Assembly: GCA_016203455.1 (NCBI GenBank)
Contig: JACQMR010000013.1
Coordinates: 1 to 35,437, forward strand
Direction of reading: 5' to 3'
Source of the DNA: Candidatus Wildermuthbacteria bacterium
GTDB lineage: Bacteria; Patescibacteriota; Minisyncoccia; Minisyncoccales; UBA10102
DNA: 35,437 nt
The stretch's first letter is position 1, and each line of letters opens with the position of its first letter. Below the pieces are notes generated by a model. The model did no database searches. It was not told the DNA's origin and saw nothing but the letters and a program-made list of their open reading frames with translations. Positions 1 through 7,523 of this stretch are shown one piece after another. Position numbers and translations under genes: made by a program.

Positions 1-3000
1 GGATCCCGCTATGCGGAGTCCAAAGGATGCCGCGATAGAGGTAATGTTCCCGGAGCTGTCCTCGGCTCTCTTCACATAGGTCGTGTCGGCTTTGACAGTC
101 AAGGTTGTCGTTGTGCCGGCAGTAACCGTCTGTTCTGCCAAAGGCACAAGGGAGGAAGCATTGAATACCACGGTGTCACTGCCGCGCGTGATATTGATCA
201 CGCGGGCCGCCTCGCCATTTGCCACCGAGGAGGGATTGCTGGAGATGCCGGGGATTGCTGTTTGGGTTACCGTGATGGAATTAGGCCCCACCACAGCAAC
301 CGTCGCTGTTCCGTTGTCTCCGGTATCAGTGGCGGAGATAATGTATAGACGGTCGCCTACCTGGTATCTGCTTCCGTCCGCAACATCGTAGACAATGCCG
401 TTTTCCACGGCACCATCTACATCACTCACAGCATACTTGATAATCAGATCGCCGTCTGTGGCGGTTCCTCCAAACACATCGGCGGCAAGCACCATGGCGG
501 TTGAGCCGGTAACCGTGCTCACCGTGGTGATGCCGGAGTTTGCCTCCGCGTCAACATCAATGTAGAGCACAGCGTCCGCCGGAGCGAATCCGAGCGTGCT
601 GTCCACGGAGAAGCCGTCCGTGGGATCGGTGTCGTTCGCGGATACAGCGGTTCTCGCGCTGGCGTTCAGTCCGGAAACTTCAGCCAACAAAGTGCTTCCG
701 CTGTACAGCTTGAAGTCCTTTACATTCCACGCGGAGTTGGACCCCAGCTTCTCCAGAGAAATTCCGTTGAAGGTAAGGTCTCTGTAGCCGGATGCTTTAA
801 TGGCAATGGTCGCTACCGTCTGATCAACGCTTGGAGTTGAAGCTCCTCCTGTTGCGGTAACCGTAATCACCGGCTCCACTTCCTCGTATCTCATGGAGTT
901 ACCCGCAAGACCGTTGGAGTTGGTGAACTTGGTGATAAAGTCGCCTGCGGCAAGGGTAACATCGTCAATGGTGTTAGCTCCCACGGCGCTTGCGCCAGAC
1001 GCGACAGCCGTCTTTACCACATAGAAACCGTCGTTCGTAACAGCGTCTATGTCGTGAACGAAGATGAGATCACCCACAGCCAAGGCCATGGCCATGGCAT
1101 CAATTGTTCCATCGGCATCGCTGGCCGCTTTGGTCAACTTGGTAACAATATCGCCTGTGGACCAAGAGGTTGCGGTCGCTCCTCCGTTCAACGCAAGGTC
1201 TCCGGTTGCAAGGTTCACGGCATCTTCATCCGTGGTTACCATGTAAAATCCGGGGGCCGTGTTGGTTCCGGCGTCAGCGGTGGCTGTGAAATACAGCACA
1301 TCTCCAACATCTCCGGAGTACGCGTCCGTAGCCGCGATGTAAGCAGTTCCGGTAAGGGACTCTTGCACTGTCAATCCCGATCCGGCACCGATAACATCGG
1401 CTGTGCTAAACCCAAGCACTCCAAGATCCGCGGCGGCCAAAGTTCCAACAGGAGTCGTATCCACAACCGCGGTAATAACTCTGGACCCGTACGCCGGGAC
1501 CATGATTTCAGATCCGGAAGCAAAGGTAAATGTCGCTGTTCCCGCGGTCAAAGAAGTGGACGGGTCTGAAGAAAGTCCGGTGCCCAGCAACTTCACATTG
1601 GCAACATTGCCGGCGCCGTTTACCGTTCTCAAAACCAGCTTTTGCACTTTCATGTCTTCAACCGTGCTTGCCAGCTTTACTCTTCCCATTTCAACTCCGG
1701 TCAAGCCGGGGGTTAAGAATGAGGAAGAAGCCGCGCTGGAAGAATCAATGGAAACCGCAATGGTTCCTCCTTCAACCGCGGTAATAACTCTGCCGGTAAC
1801 TGCGGCGGAAGGACCGGTAACGGTTGTTCCGGAAATAGCTCCCACTCCGGAAATATCATCCGCGTCAACATTGGTGGTAATGGTGTCGTCCGTGCCTCCG
1901 TTAGAAGCGGCGGTTGACATATTCACATATACATCCACCTGAACCGTGTCGGACGCCGCGATATTCAACTGGCCAGACACCGTAAAGGTGTTAGAGGCGG
2001 TTGGAGTCGCGATTGTGCTCCCGATTTGAGTTCCGTCCACTTTCTTTAACTTCATGTTAGAGAGGGCTCCCACAGCCGCGGCTCCGGCGAAAGTTGCGTC
2101 AATGTTCAAAGAAGACACATTCACGCCTTCAGAAGAGCTGGTCTGCAAGAGATAAGAACCAATGAGAACATTGGAACCTCCCTCAATAACAGTCGCGTTA
2201 CCCAAGGCGGCGTTGTTTGTTACCGTCAAGGTAGAAGCTGAAGCGCTCAATGTATTTCCGGCAACCAATGCTCCATCAGAAGCTGTGGCGTAGGTGTTGG
2301 AAACAACTCTCTTGTAGTAGATGTCTCCCAAAGCTCCAATGGCTGTCTCGCCGGTGTCAATTCCGGCGGCGGCATCAACCACAAGTTTTACCTTCAAAGT
2401 GGTGCCTGCTGGAATTGTGTAGTAAGAAGCCAAAGTTACAATGTCAGAACCATCTCCGTCCGCGTCAAACAATTCGTCGGTACCAGCATCAATGCTGTGC
2501 AATGTCTGGCCCGCGTCGGTTGTTAAACGAACTGTTCCAACAAAGTCGCCGTCATCAGAAGTCCCGTTAATTTCGTACGCGGCTCTCTGAATCTGGATAT
2601 CCTCGCCCTGCGCCGCCAAATCCCATGTGGCAAGCGTTATCGCGCTCTGTCCCTTTCCAAAAGTTCCGGAAGGAGAGGTAGATGACTTGCTAATGGTCAA
2701 AGTTCCCGAAGATACGGAAAGCGTGTTGACATTTGCTCCGTCTCCAACCGGGAAGCTTGTATCAGTGGTGGGTCCCGCGGTAGGCAAAATACCCAATCCC
2801 GTGGAAGCGCCAATCACCTGAACATCGTAGTCGTTTTGAACCACGAGCTGTCCTGTTCTTGAGGTTCCTCCGTTAACATCAACCCGCACGGTAAGATCTC
2901 TCACGAGACCCTTCCCGATTTCATAAGGGTTGGCAAGAGCAAAATCCACCATCTTGTCAGATGCCTTGGCAACCGTTGCCAAAATGTTTCCGTTCGGATC

Positions 3001-4326
3001 CAAAAGCTCAAAGTTAATAAGGTCGGCATCGGCGGCTGTTCCGTTTTGGAACAGGTTAATGCGGGAAACCTTAATCGCTTCGTTGGCGCCCGCTGTCAAA
3101 CGGAATTTTGTCAATACATAGTCCGTCTGGTTTACATCAACATTCACATCGGCTCCAGAAGATACGGTAACACGGTCAACAGTCAAAGTGCCCAGCGTGC
3201 TGGTCGTAGCGGTCATGGTGTTAAGATTCCCCATAACCGGCAAACCTGCCGGAGTTCCGGACATTTCGGTCACTTTAAACCCGATGGTTCCCGAAGAACC
3301 GGTGGAATCAATATGCGTCTGCACGCGAATTACCGCGGAGCCGCCTGCCGGCACCACAATCGGATTATCGGTAAACGGAATGGTAACTTTGCCGTCTGCC
3401 AAAGTCAGCACATTCCCGTGCCGCTTTCCTGTCTCGTCAACAACCAATACTCCGTCTACTTGAGTATCCACGGAAAGTCCGTATCTCTCAACGGTCACGG
3501 ATGAAACGGTGGCTCCCGTATTTCCTCCGCTCACCTGCACCGCTACAACCGTGTTGTACGCGGAAGAAGCTCCCAATGTCCCGGATGCCGGGTTAGAAGA
3601 AGCCGCCATTACGCTGTACGCGCCGGTTGTTGGGGCTGGAGTGGTGGTGCTGTCGCACTTTGCTCCGGTTGTCGTGCTGTATCCCGCGGTTGTCGTGCAA
3701 CCTGCAGGCAAGCCGGATACCGGGGCTGGCGGGGTAACAGTAACGGTGTCGCACTTAACTCCGGTTGTCGGGCTGTATCCCGCGGTTGTCGTGCAACCTG
3801 CAGGCAAGCCGGATACCGGGGCAGGAGTTATGGGAGCCGCGCCCGTGAGCATCATGTTCAATTTTGCTCTCGTAGACGCTCCAACAAACCCTGTGCCTGC
3901 TGTTAAATTAGCCGGCGCAAGCACCTCGCTTGCGTATTTATCCTGAAACTTGATAACCGCGGCTCTGGTTGCGGGTCCAAAATACATGGACTCGTTTCCG
4001 GGAGAGCCGGCTCCGGTTGCCGCCACTTGCGTGTCGGCTGACTGGTTCAACAAGGCCTGCAAACACTTTACCGCGACTCCGGAAGATCCAACGGTCAAGT
4101 TCGCGGAGAATGTAACTCCGGAACATGCCGCGGGAGCGCTCGTGGAAGGAGCGGCGGGAGTGGCGCTTGGCAATTGCGTTTGTAACGCCGCCAATGTTGC
4201 CATAAGAGTATCAATCTGCGCCTGAATCTCGGCCGCCGTTAAGGCAGAAGCCGGAACTGGCGCGACTGCTCCTCCGAGCAATGTGACGACGGTCACAACC
4301 GCAAACAATTTCTTAATAGTACTCAT
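1..4326 (-). CDS. Giant secreted S-layer-like protein with peptidoglycan-binding domain (partial, runs off left edge)
   Basis: This frame is open on the minus strand from an ATG at 4326 to the window edge (1442 codons, no stop), so the ORF track omits it. The start MSTIKKLFAVVTVVTLLGG and a signal-peptide end near PASA show export. Residues about 30-52 form a short coiled-coil-like stretch (AAEIQAQIDTLMATLAALQ). Residues about 68-160 look like a PG_binding_1 domain, with FGPATRAAVIKFQDKY and TGFVGASTRAKLN. Two copies of a Pro/Thr/Cys segment (PAPVSGLPAGCTTTAGYS) follow at about residues 168-226. The remainder is Thr/Val/Ala-rich beta-sandwich-like sequence typical of bacterial surface-layer proteins. 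A second gene here (30585-32420) has the same N-terminal plan. The likely role is a wall-anchored surface layer or giant adhesin; which of these is inference. Alternating plus-strand ORFs in 83-4225 are shadows of it. Confidence 0.85.
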   Translation of the reverse strand, partial: MSTIKKLFAVVTVVTLLGGAVAPVPASALTAAEIQAQIDTLMATLAALQTQLPSATPAAPSTSAPAACSGVTFSANLTVGSSGVAVKCLQALLNQSADTQVAATGAGSPGNESMYFGPATRAAVIKFQDKYASEVLAPANLTAGTGFVGASTRAKLNMMLTGAAPITPAPVSGLPAGCTTTAGYSPTTGVKCDTVTVTPPAPVSGLPAGCTTTAGYSTTTGAKCDSTTTPAPTTGAYSVMAASSNPASGTLGASSAYNTVVAVQVSGGNTGATVSSVTVERYGLSVDTQVDGVLVVDETGKRHGNVLTLADGKVTIPFTDNPIVVPAGGSAVIRVQTHIDSTGSSGTIGFKVTEMSGTPAGLPVMGNLNTMTATTSTLGTLTVDRVTVSSGADVNVDVNQTDYVLTKFRLTAGANEAIKVSRINLFQNGTAADADLINFELLDPNGNILATVAKASDKMVDFALANPYEIGKGLVRDLTVRVDVNGGTSRTGQLVVQNDYDVQVIGASTGLGILPTAGPTTDTSFPVGDGANVNTLSVSSGTLTISKSSTSPSGTFGKGQSAITLATWDLAAQGEDIQIQRAAYEINGTSDDGDFVGTVRLTTDAGQTLHSIDAGTDELFDADGDGSDIVTLASYYTIPAGTTLKVKLVVDAAAGIDTGETAIGALGDIYYKRVVSNTYATASDGALVAGNTLSASASTLTVTNNAALGNATVIEGGSNVLIGSYLLQTSSSEGVNVSSLNIDATFAGAAAVGALSNMKLKKVDGTQIGSTIATPTASNTFTVSGQLNIAASDTVQVDVYVNMSTAASNGGTDDTITTNVDADDISGVGAISGTTVTGPSAAVTGRVITAVEGGTIAVSIDSSSAASSSFLTPGLTGVEMGRVKLASTVEDMKVQKLVLRTVNGAGNVANVKLLGTGLSSDPSTSLTAGTATFTFASGSEIMVPAYGSRVITAVVDTTPVGTLAAADLGVLGFSTADVIGAGSGLTVQESLTGTAYIAATDAYSGDVGDVLYFTATADAGTNTAPGFYMVTTDEDAVNLATGDLALNGGATATSWSTGDIVTKLTKAASDADGTIDAMAMALAVGDLIFVHDIDAVTNDGFYVVKTAVASGASAVGANTIDDVTLAAGDFITKFTNSNGLAGNSMRYEEVEPVITVTATGGASTPSVDQTVATIAIKASGYRDLTFNGISLEKLGSNSAWNVKDFKLYSGSTLLAEVSGLNASARTAVSANDTDPTDGFSVDSTLGFAPADAVLYIDVDAEANSGITTVSTVTGSTAMVLAADVFGGTATDGDLIIKYAVSDVDGAVENGIVYDVADGSRYQVGDRLYIISATDTGDNGTATVAVVGPNSITVTQTAIPGISSNPSSVANGEAARVINITRGSDTVVFNASSLVPLAEQTVTAGTTTTLTVKADTTYVKRAEDSSGNITSIAASFGLRIAGS
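3652..3824. repeat. 96-bp-offset direct repeat inside the surface-protein gene
   Basis: Two near-identical copies (about 3652-3728 and 3748-3824) begin with GTCGCACTT and contain GCAACCTGCAGGCAAGCC. The offset of 96 bp is 32 codons, so the reading frame is kept. They encode the doubled PAPVSGLPAGCTTTAGYS linker just after the peptidoglycan-binding domain. Confidence 0.9.
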
Positions 4327-4363
4327 TTTGATTTTTTGTATGTTAATCGTTTTATCGCCTGAA

Positions 4364-4392
4364 ACTGATTCTCGACCTTTAAAGAATGTCAA
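4364..4392 (-). promoter_or_regulatory. Possible promoter of the giant surface-protein gene
   Basis: A perfect -35 hexamer TTGACA (4387-4392, minus strand) lies about 60 nt upstream of the ATG at 4326. The best-spaced -10 (ATCAGT, 17 nt away) is weak. A 5-bp hairpin CCCAC/GTGGG sits just upstream at 4394-4408. Confidence 0.3.
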
Positions 4393-4430
4393 TCCCACGG
4401 TTGGTGGGCGCCCATCTTCAAAATAATGAT

Positions 4431-4769
4431 CTACGCTTCTTTTCTTTTCATGAATATCATGGACTCAAGCGCTTCAATCTTTGCTTTCAACTGTTCAAAC
4501 TCATTTCTATATACAATCCCATCTAACTTTACTTCAATGCCGCCCAATCTATTGTCCATGCCGTTTAATCTGGTCTCAACTTTTCCTAACCTGTTCTCCA
4601 CCAGATCAATTCTCGTATCTACCTGATCAAATCGCTAATCCACTCCCACAAACCCTATGGCAACAAATCTTGCGAAACTTTCTATTGATTTATCAATAGA
4701 TTTGTTAAAACCTTTTGTAAGATTTTTCTCCAACTGATTCAAATCCTGCTTTGTAATTTCGTTGGCCAT
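4431..4769 (-). pseudogene. Small coiled-coil protein gene interrupted by an in-frame TAG
   Basis: Reading from ATG 4769 gives MANEITKQDLNQLEKNLTK and continues to a TAG codon at 4637-4635 (codon 45). The same frame then stays open for 67 more codons to a TAG at 4433-4431. The distal half has clear heptads (RFDQVDT RIDLVEN RLGKVET), which marks a coiled coil that should be continuous with the first half. Related short coiled-coil proteins are familiar in Patescibacteria, but no function is known to me. The gene starts 9 nt after the stop of the DUF5667-like gene, so it is probably third in the sigma-factor operon. It may be a true pseudogene, a sequencing error (for example AAG or GAG read as TAG), or a readthrough case. 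A restart at an internal Met in the distal half is possible. Confidence 0.75.
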
Positions 4770-4778
4770 TGATGTTGG

Positions 4779-5561
4779 TTAGTTGGTAATCTCCCAAATC
4801 TTTTCCAATGCCGCGTCAAACTTCTTTGCTTCATACGCCGCGATCGCCTCTTTCAGCAATTCTTTCTGAACCGCGTCCAGCGTTCTTTCCGCCAGATCAT
4901 TCAGCTCTCCTTCAACAAGCGTCTGCGTGGCGGTTTCAATAGCCAACCGTTCGTTTTTGCCTATCTGAACACCCAAAACATGTTCCAGTTCCATTTGGGC
5001 ATTTTGTAATTCTATAATCTCCCTGCTTGCCTGTAAAGCTCTGGCCGGATTGTTTTCCACAAGCTCTTGGAATCCCCTGGAAACAACCGCCACGCTTTTT
5101 GCGAATTCCGCTTTGGCGCTGGCAACATTTTTTGCTTTATTGCCGTCAACCGCCTTCTTTAAATCCTCCAAACGCAACTGCGCGACCTGCATACCCTCAA
5201 TGCTATTGCTGTCGCTGTCGCTGGCTCCAATGCTTATAGCCGCTCTTTCAATGGCAACCTTGACCGGAAACAAGGCATCTCCGGGCAAAGAATTGCGTGA
5301 AACCTTATACGCGGTGCTGGAAGCAACAACCAAAACCAAAGAAGCCAGAACAAAAGCAGGCCGTTCAAGATACCTCAAAAGCAACATGGCGTGTCCTACC
5401 TTCTCCCCAAAGAATCCGCGTCCTACCCCTCTATCCTTAACCGAGCTAAGTTCAAACTTAGTTAAACTAAGGATTTGATTGCGAGTATAAAGCGTCCAGT
5501 TTTCCCGGGGCGTAACGCTCTTTAAGAGCGAGAGTTTTGAGATGAGGTTTTTGTCCTCCAT
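4779..5561 (-). CDS. DUF5667-like membrane protein, probable sigma-factor partner (anti-sigma candidate)
   Basis: This 260-aa protein has a cytoplasmic N-terminus of about 65 residues, one membrane segment (AFVLASLVLVVASSTAYKV, about residues 69-87) and an extracytoplasmic part. That part starts with SLPGDALFPVKVAIERA, the phrase I associate with DUF5667 proteins, and continues as a long helical Ala/Glu/Lys-rich region. It lies 84 nt downstream of an ECF-like sigma factor on the same strand, which is the usual place of a membrane anti-sigma factor, so a signal-transducing role is inferred. There is no recognisable zinc-binding anti-sigma domain in the N-terminal part. An imperfect palindrome related to the intergenic hairpins is embedded in codons for residues about 30-43 (LSLTKFELSSVKD), suggesting a repeat insertion in that region. 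No clear Shine-Dalgarno is seen. Confidence 0.75.
   Translation of the reverse strand: MEDKNLISKLSLLKSVTPRENWTLYTRNQILSLTKFELSSVKDRGVGRGFFGEKVGHAMLLLRYLERPAFVLASLVLVVASSTAYKVSRNSLPGDALFPVKVAIERAAISIGASDSDSNSIEGMQVAQLRLEDLKKAVDGNKAKNVASAKAEFAKSVAVVSRGFQELVENNPARALQASREIIELQNAQMELEHVLGVQIGKNERLAIETATQTLVEGELNDLAERTLDAVQKELLKEAIAAYEAKKFDAALEKIWEITN
5433..5474. repeat. Degenerate hairpin element inside the DUF5667-like gene
   Basis: The outer arms ATCCTTA (5433-5439) and TAAGGAT (5468-5474) and the inner arms CTAAGTT (5446-5452) and AACTTAG (5455-5461) pair, while the middle six bases of the arms do not. The same words (ATCCTTAAC, CTTAGTT, TTAAGGAT) make up the intergenic hairpins at 7389-7998 and 13505-13631. 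Confidence 0.6.
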
Positions 5562-5613
5562 GCAAGTTATGTCGTAAATTATCCCAATCCGTTACACCTG
5601 CTTACCCTTAACT

Positions 5614-5622
5614 CCCCCCCCC
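5614..5622. repeat. Nine-base C/G homopolymer between sigma factor and partner gene
   Basis: A run of nine C on the plus strand lies in the 84-nt spacer between the sigma-factor stop (5646) and the start of the DUF5667-like gene (5561). It is flanked by AT-rich TTATTAGTTATT repeats at 5626-5653. A length change here would not alter a protein but could alter spacing. Confidence 0.9.
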
Positions 5623-5645
5623 AGTTATTTGTTATTAGTTATTAG

Positions 5646-6158
5646 TTATTTGTTAGTGGTAAGCTTCTCCCGTAACGCCTGCAAAGCGCGGTGTATGCCC
5701 ACCCGCACCGCTTCTTCGCTTCTGCCCGTAATCTCGGATATCTCCGCGTTAGAAAATTCGTCTATATACCTTAAAATAATAAGATCTTGATAATCCCCGT
5801 TCAGCAAAGCAAGGGCCTCTTGCAGTTTTGCCATTTCAAGCCCAATTTCTGCCGACTGCAAAGGAGAATCCTTATCATCCGCGAACTGGAATTCTGCCGC
5901 CTCCAGGGGCACGGTTTTGGGGTTTTTCGCGCGGTAGTGATCGGCAATGACATTTCGGGCAACCTGGTACAAAAACGCCTGGGGATTTTGCGCCCTGAAT
6001 CCCGGTTTTTTCATGGTCTTAAAAGCGCGCAAAAACGCCTCGGAAACAAGGTCTTCCGCGGTTTCTCTATTGCTCACCTTCAAAAAAATGTACCGGTATA
6101 TTTTGGCGACAAACTTATCGTATAGATCGCCAAAGAATTGAATAATGTCTTCAGACAT
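5646..6158 (-). CDS. ECF-type RNA polymerase sigma factor (sigma-70 family)
   Basis: The 170-aa length fits the ECF class, which keeps only regions 2 and 4. Region 2 is at about residues 10-75 (FGDLYDKFVAKIYRYIFLKV, ETAEDLVSEAFLRAFK, then FLYQVARNVIADHYR). Region 4 is at about residues 115-165 with the helix-turn-helix NAEISEITGRSEEAVRVGIHRAL. It should direct RNA polymerase to a dedicated promoter set in response to an envelope or stress signal. The next gene downstream encodes a membrane protein that is a natural candidate for its regulator. The upstream region carries five TAGGAC/GTCCTA hexamers, which could be an autoregulatory promoter. The target genes are not identifiable from this window. 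Confidence 0.93.
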   Translation of the reverse strand: MSEDIIQFFGDLYDKFVAKIYRYIFLKVSNRETAEDLVSEAFLRAFKTMKKPGFRAQNPQAFLYQVARNVIADHYRAKNPKTVPLEAAEFQFADDKDSPLQSAEIGLEMAKLQEALALLNGDYQDLIILRYIDEFSNAEISEITGRSEEAVRVGIHRALQALREKLTTNK

Positions 6159-6172
6159 AAAAAGCGAAGAAC

Positions 6173-6235
6173 TAGGACATACTAGGACAAAACTGTGGAA
6201 AAATCAATGTCCTATGTAGGACAAACAAAGTCCTA
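6173..6235. promoter_or_regulatory. Cluster of five TAGGAC/GTCCTA hexamers upstream of the sigma gene
   Basis: TAGGAC occurs at 6173, 6183 and 6217; GTCCTA occurs at 6209 and 6230. The pair at 6209-6222 makes an inverted repeat GTCCTA-TG-TAGGAC. All lie 15-77 nt upstream of the sigma-factor ATG at 6158, so they are placed to act as operator sites or as 5'-leader hairpins. Confidence 0.6.
6179..6207 (-). promoter_or_regulatory. Candidate promoter for the sigma-factor operon
   Basis: On the minus strand TTGATT (6202-6207) and TAGTAT (6179-6184) are 17 nt apart, matching housekeeping consensus in four of six positions each. The start point would fall about 14 nt before the ATG. The hexamer cluster overlaps and flanks it. 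Confidence 0.35.
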
Positions 6236-6258
6236 CCTTTTTCCCCAAGTTATCCCCA

Positions 6259-6290
6259 GCCCTGAACCGATCTCCGATCTGCTTCAGGGC
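6259..6290. repeat. 8-bp inverted repeat GCCCTGAA/TTCAGGGC
   Basis: Arms at 6259-6266 and 6283-6290 pair perfectly around a 16-nt loop. It abuts the larger hairpin at 6291-6330, and together they fill the space between the HTH gene and the sigma-factor promoter. A near-DnaA-box TTATCCCCA lies at 6250-6258. Confidence 0.6.
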
Positions 6291-6363
6291 ACAGGGTACC
6301 AGAGTTGCCTCTGGCAACACGGTACCCTGTATACCCTGTAGTCCAAAACCGTATCCCAAAGCA
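6291..6363. repeat. Hairpin repeat, copy 1 (downstream of the HTH gene)
   Basis: A 10-bp outer stem ACAGGGTACC/GGTACCCTGT (6291-6300 with 6321-6330) encloses a 6-bp inner stem GTTGCC/GGCAAC (6304-6309 with 6313-6318). A tail containing CCGTATCCCAAAGC follows. The same unit recurs at 7318-7379, on the other side of the HTH gene. Confidence 0.85.
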
Positions 6364-6425
6364 TACTTCGTTTTACTTTTGGGATTCTGGTTTGGAGACA
6401 CAGCTTAGGCAGGATAAAGATACAC

Positions 6426-7229
6426 TCATGCCGCTTTATAGAAAACCGCGTTCCACTCCCCTCCTCTTGAAACAAAATTCCTCTGCAAGAGATCATCCAT
6501 ATCGCGGCGCAGTGTTCGCTTGGTCACCTCGGGGAAGAGTTTTTGCAATTCCCATACCTGCATTTTTTCTCTGCCCCGCATAAATTCCAAAATTCTCTGC
6601 TGGCGCGGGGAAAGCGTACCCACCGGAGGAAGCGGAACATTGGCAACGGATTGAGAAAATTTCTGCTGCTCTGTTACTGCATGCGGACTATCTCCTTGGG
6701 AAATCAAAGCGGGCGTCTCCGCTTTCATAAAGACAGGGGCAATGCGTTGGACATTTTGCACGCGTCTTTGTTCTGCAACCGGAACAACTTCATGCGCCGC
6801 AACTCCGCGGAGCGAAGGCGAGGGCGAGGGCGAGGACTGCGCACCCGAACGGGCACGGTTCACAGATCCCACAGGCAATCCCGCCGCATTCGTTCCTCCA
6901 AGAACCCCATGCGATTCTCGCAAAAACTGCTCTGTCTTTGCGTACTCTTTCTCTAGTATAGAGAAGTTTTGGGGATCCAGCCAATTCATTCTTTGAGCGT
7001 ACGAAAGATACGCGCGCAGTCCTCCAATCTCTCGCAAAGCTCCGGGAAATATGCTCTGTTTTTTGTCTGACTCAACAAAATCCGGTTCCGTAAGTAATGT
7101 AAAATCAAAAAGCGCGCGGTTCGCGCCGTTCTTTAACTCTTGCGCGATTGCCCGGTCAGGCAAGGCGTCCGCCACTCTGTGCAAAGCGAATGTCAAACGA
7201 ATAAAAGAATCCCGCGTCATAAATTTCAT
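6426..7229 (-). CDS. Protein with C-terminal DeoR-like helix-turn-helix
   Basis: The 267-aa protein has a helical N-terminal domain of about 120 residues that I do not recognise (from MKFMTRDSFIRLTFALHRVA to KTEQFLRESHG). A Ser/Pro/Ala-rich linker at about residues 125-205 includes SPSPSPSLRG. The C-terminal helix-turn-helix spans about residues 206-267 (LSPRQQRILEFM, then VTKRTLRRDMDDLLQRNFV, then a wing). The last part fits DeoR-type domains, which use RTLRRDxxxL as the recognition helix. It is likely a DNA-binding regulator, but the signal sensed is unknown. It is monocistronic, bounded on both sides by copies of the same hairpin repeat, and runs towards the sigma-factor operon. Confidence 0.75.
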   Translation of the reverse strand: MKFMTRDSFIRLTFALHRVADALPDRAIAQELKNGANRALFDFTLLTEPDFVESDKKQSIFPGALREIGGLRAYLSYAQRMNWLDPQNFSILEKEYAKTEQFLRESHGVLGGTNAAGLPVGSVNRARSGAQSSPSPSPSLRGVAAHEVVPVAEQRRVQNVQRIAPVFMKAETPALISQGDSPHAVTEQQKFSQSVANVPLPPVGTLSPRQQRILEFMRGREKMQVWELQKLFPEVTKRTLRRDMDDLLQRNFVSRGGEWNAVFYKAA

Positions 7230-7286
7230 GGTTAGCGTATCAAGAAACCCCTATTTGGTCAAAGCAACCAATCTCGCCATAAACTT

Positions 7287-7412
7287 AGCCATAAACTTAG
7301 TCTGCCTTAGTTATCCACAGGATACCAGAGTTGCCTTTGACAACACGGTACCCTGTAGTCCCAACCGTATCCCAAAGCGAGCCGTAAACTTAGTCTGCCT
7401 TAGTTATCCACA
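7287..7412. repeat. 33-bp direct repeats ending in a DnaA box
   Basis: Two copies (7287-7319 and 7380-7412, offset 93 bp) share TAAACTTAGTCTGCCTTAG directly followed by TTATCCACA. The hairpin repeat copy at 7318-7379 lies between them, so the pair looks like a tandem duplication of a composite unit. Confidence 0.85.
7318..7379. repeat. Hairpin repeat, copy 2 (upstream of the HTH gene)
   Basis: This copy differs from 6291-6363 by a few substitutions and lacks one TACCCTGTA duplication. In minus-strand RNA its changed positions become G-U pairs (GGGTACC with GGTATCC, GTTGTC with GGCAAC), so both stems stay fully paired. Confidence 0.8.
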
Positions 7413-7428
7413 ACTTAGGCAGACTAAG
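7389..7428. repeat. Hairpin with DnaA-box loop (element 1)
   Basis: The 15-bp stem CTTAGTCTGCCTTAG / CTTAGGCAGACTAAG has one mismatch and closes a 10-nt loop TTATCCACAA (7404-7413). The loop contains a perfect consensus DnaA box. Confidence 0.85.
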
Positions 7429-7442
7429 GATTAAAAACATAG

Positions 7443-7481
7443 TTATCCACAGTTGACATCATATACGCTTAACCTTATACA
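7443..7481 (+). promoter_or_regulatory. DnaA box plus consensus promoter of the 79-aa gene
   Basis: TTATCCACA (7443-7451) is followed one base later by -35 TTGACA (7453-7458), a 17-nt spacer and -10 TATACA (7476-7481). The start point would be about 35 nt before the ATG at 7524. DnaA bound at the box would sit directly against RNA polymerase. Confidence 0.75.
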
Positions 7482-7523
7482 TATAAGCAAGTTCCAAAAT
7501 CCAGTTCTTTTTGGAGGAACTGC

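Noticed and set aside
83-4225. Many plus-strand ORFs (e.g. 1054-1569, 1403-1942, 3509-3946) opposite the left-edge gene
   Set aside because: They are antisense shadows of one continuous minus-strand frame that has signal-peptide and domain features; none has a good ribosome site.
4635-4637. TAG readthrough or pyrrolysine/recoded stop
   Set aside because: TAG ends other clear genes here (e.g. rpsU, the lamin-tail gene, the 79-aa gene) and no recoding machinery is seen; a mutation or error is simpler.
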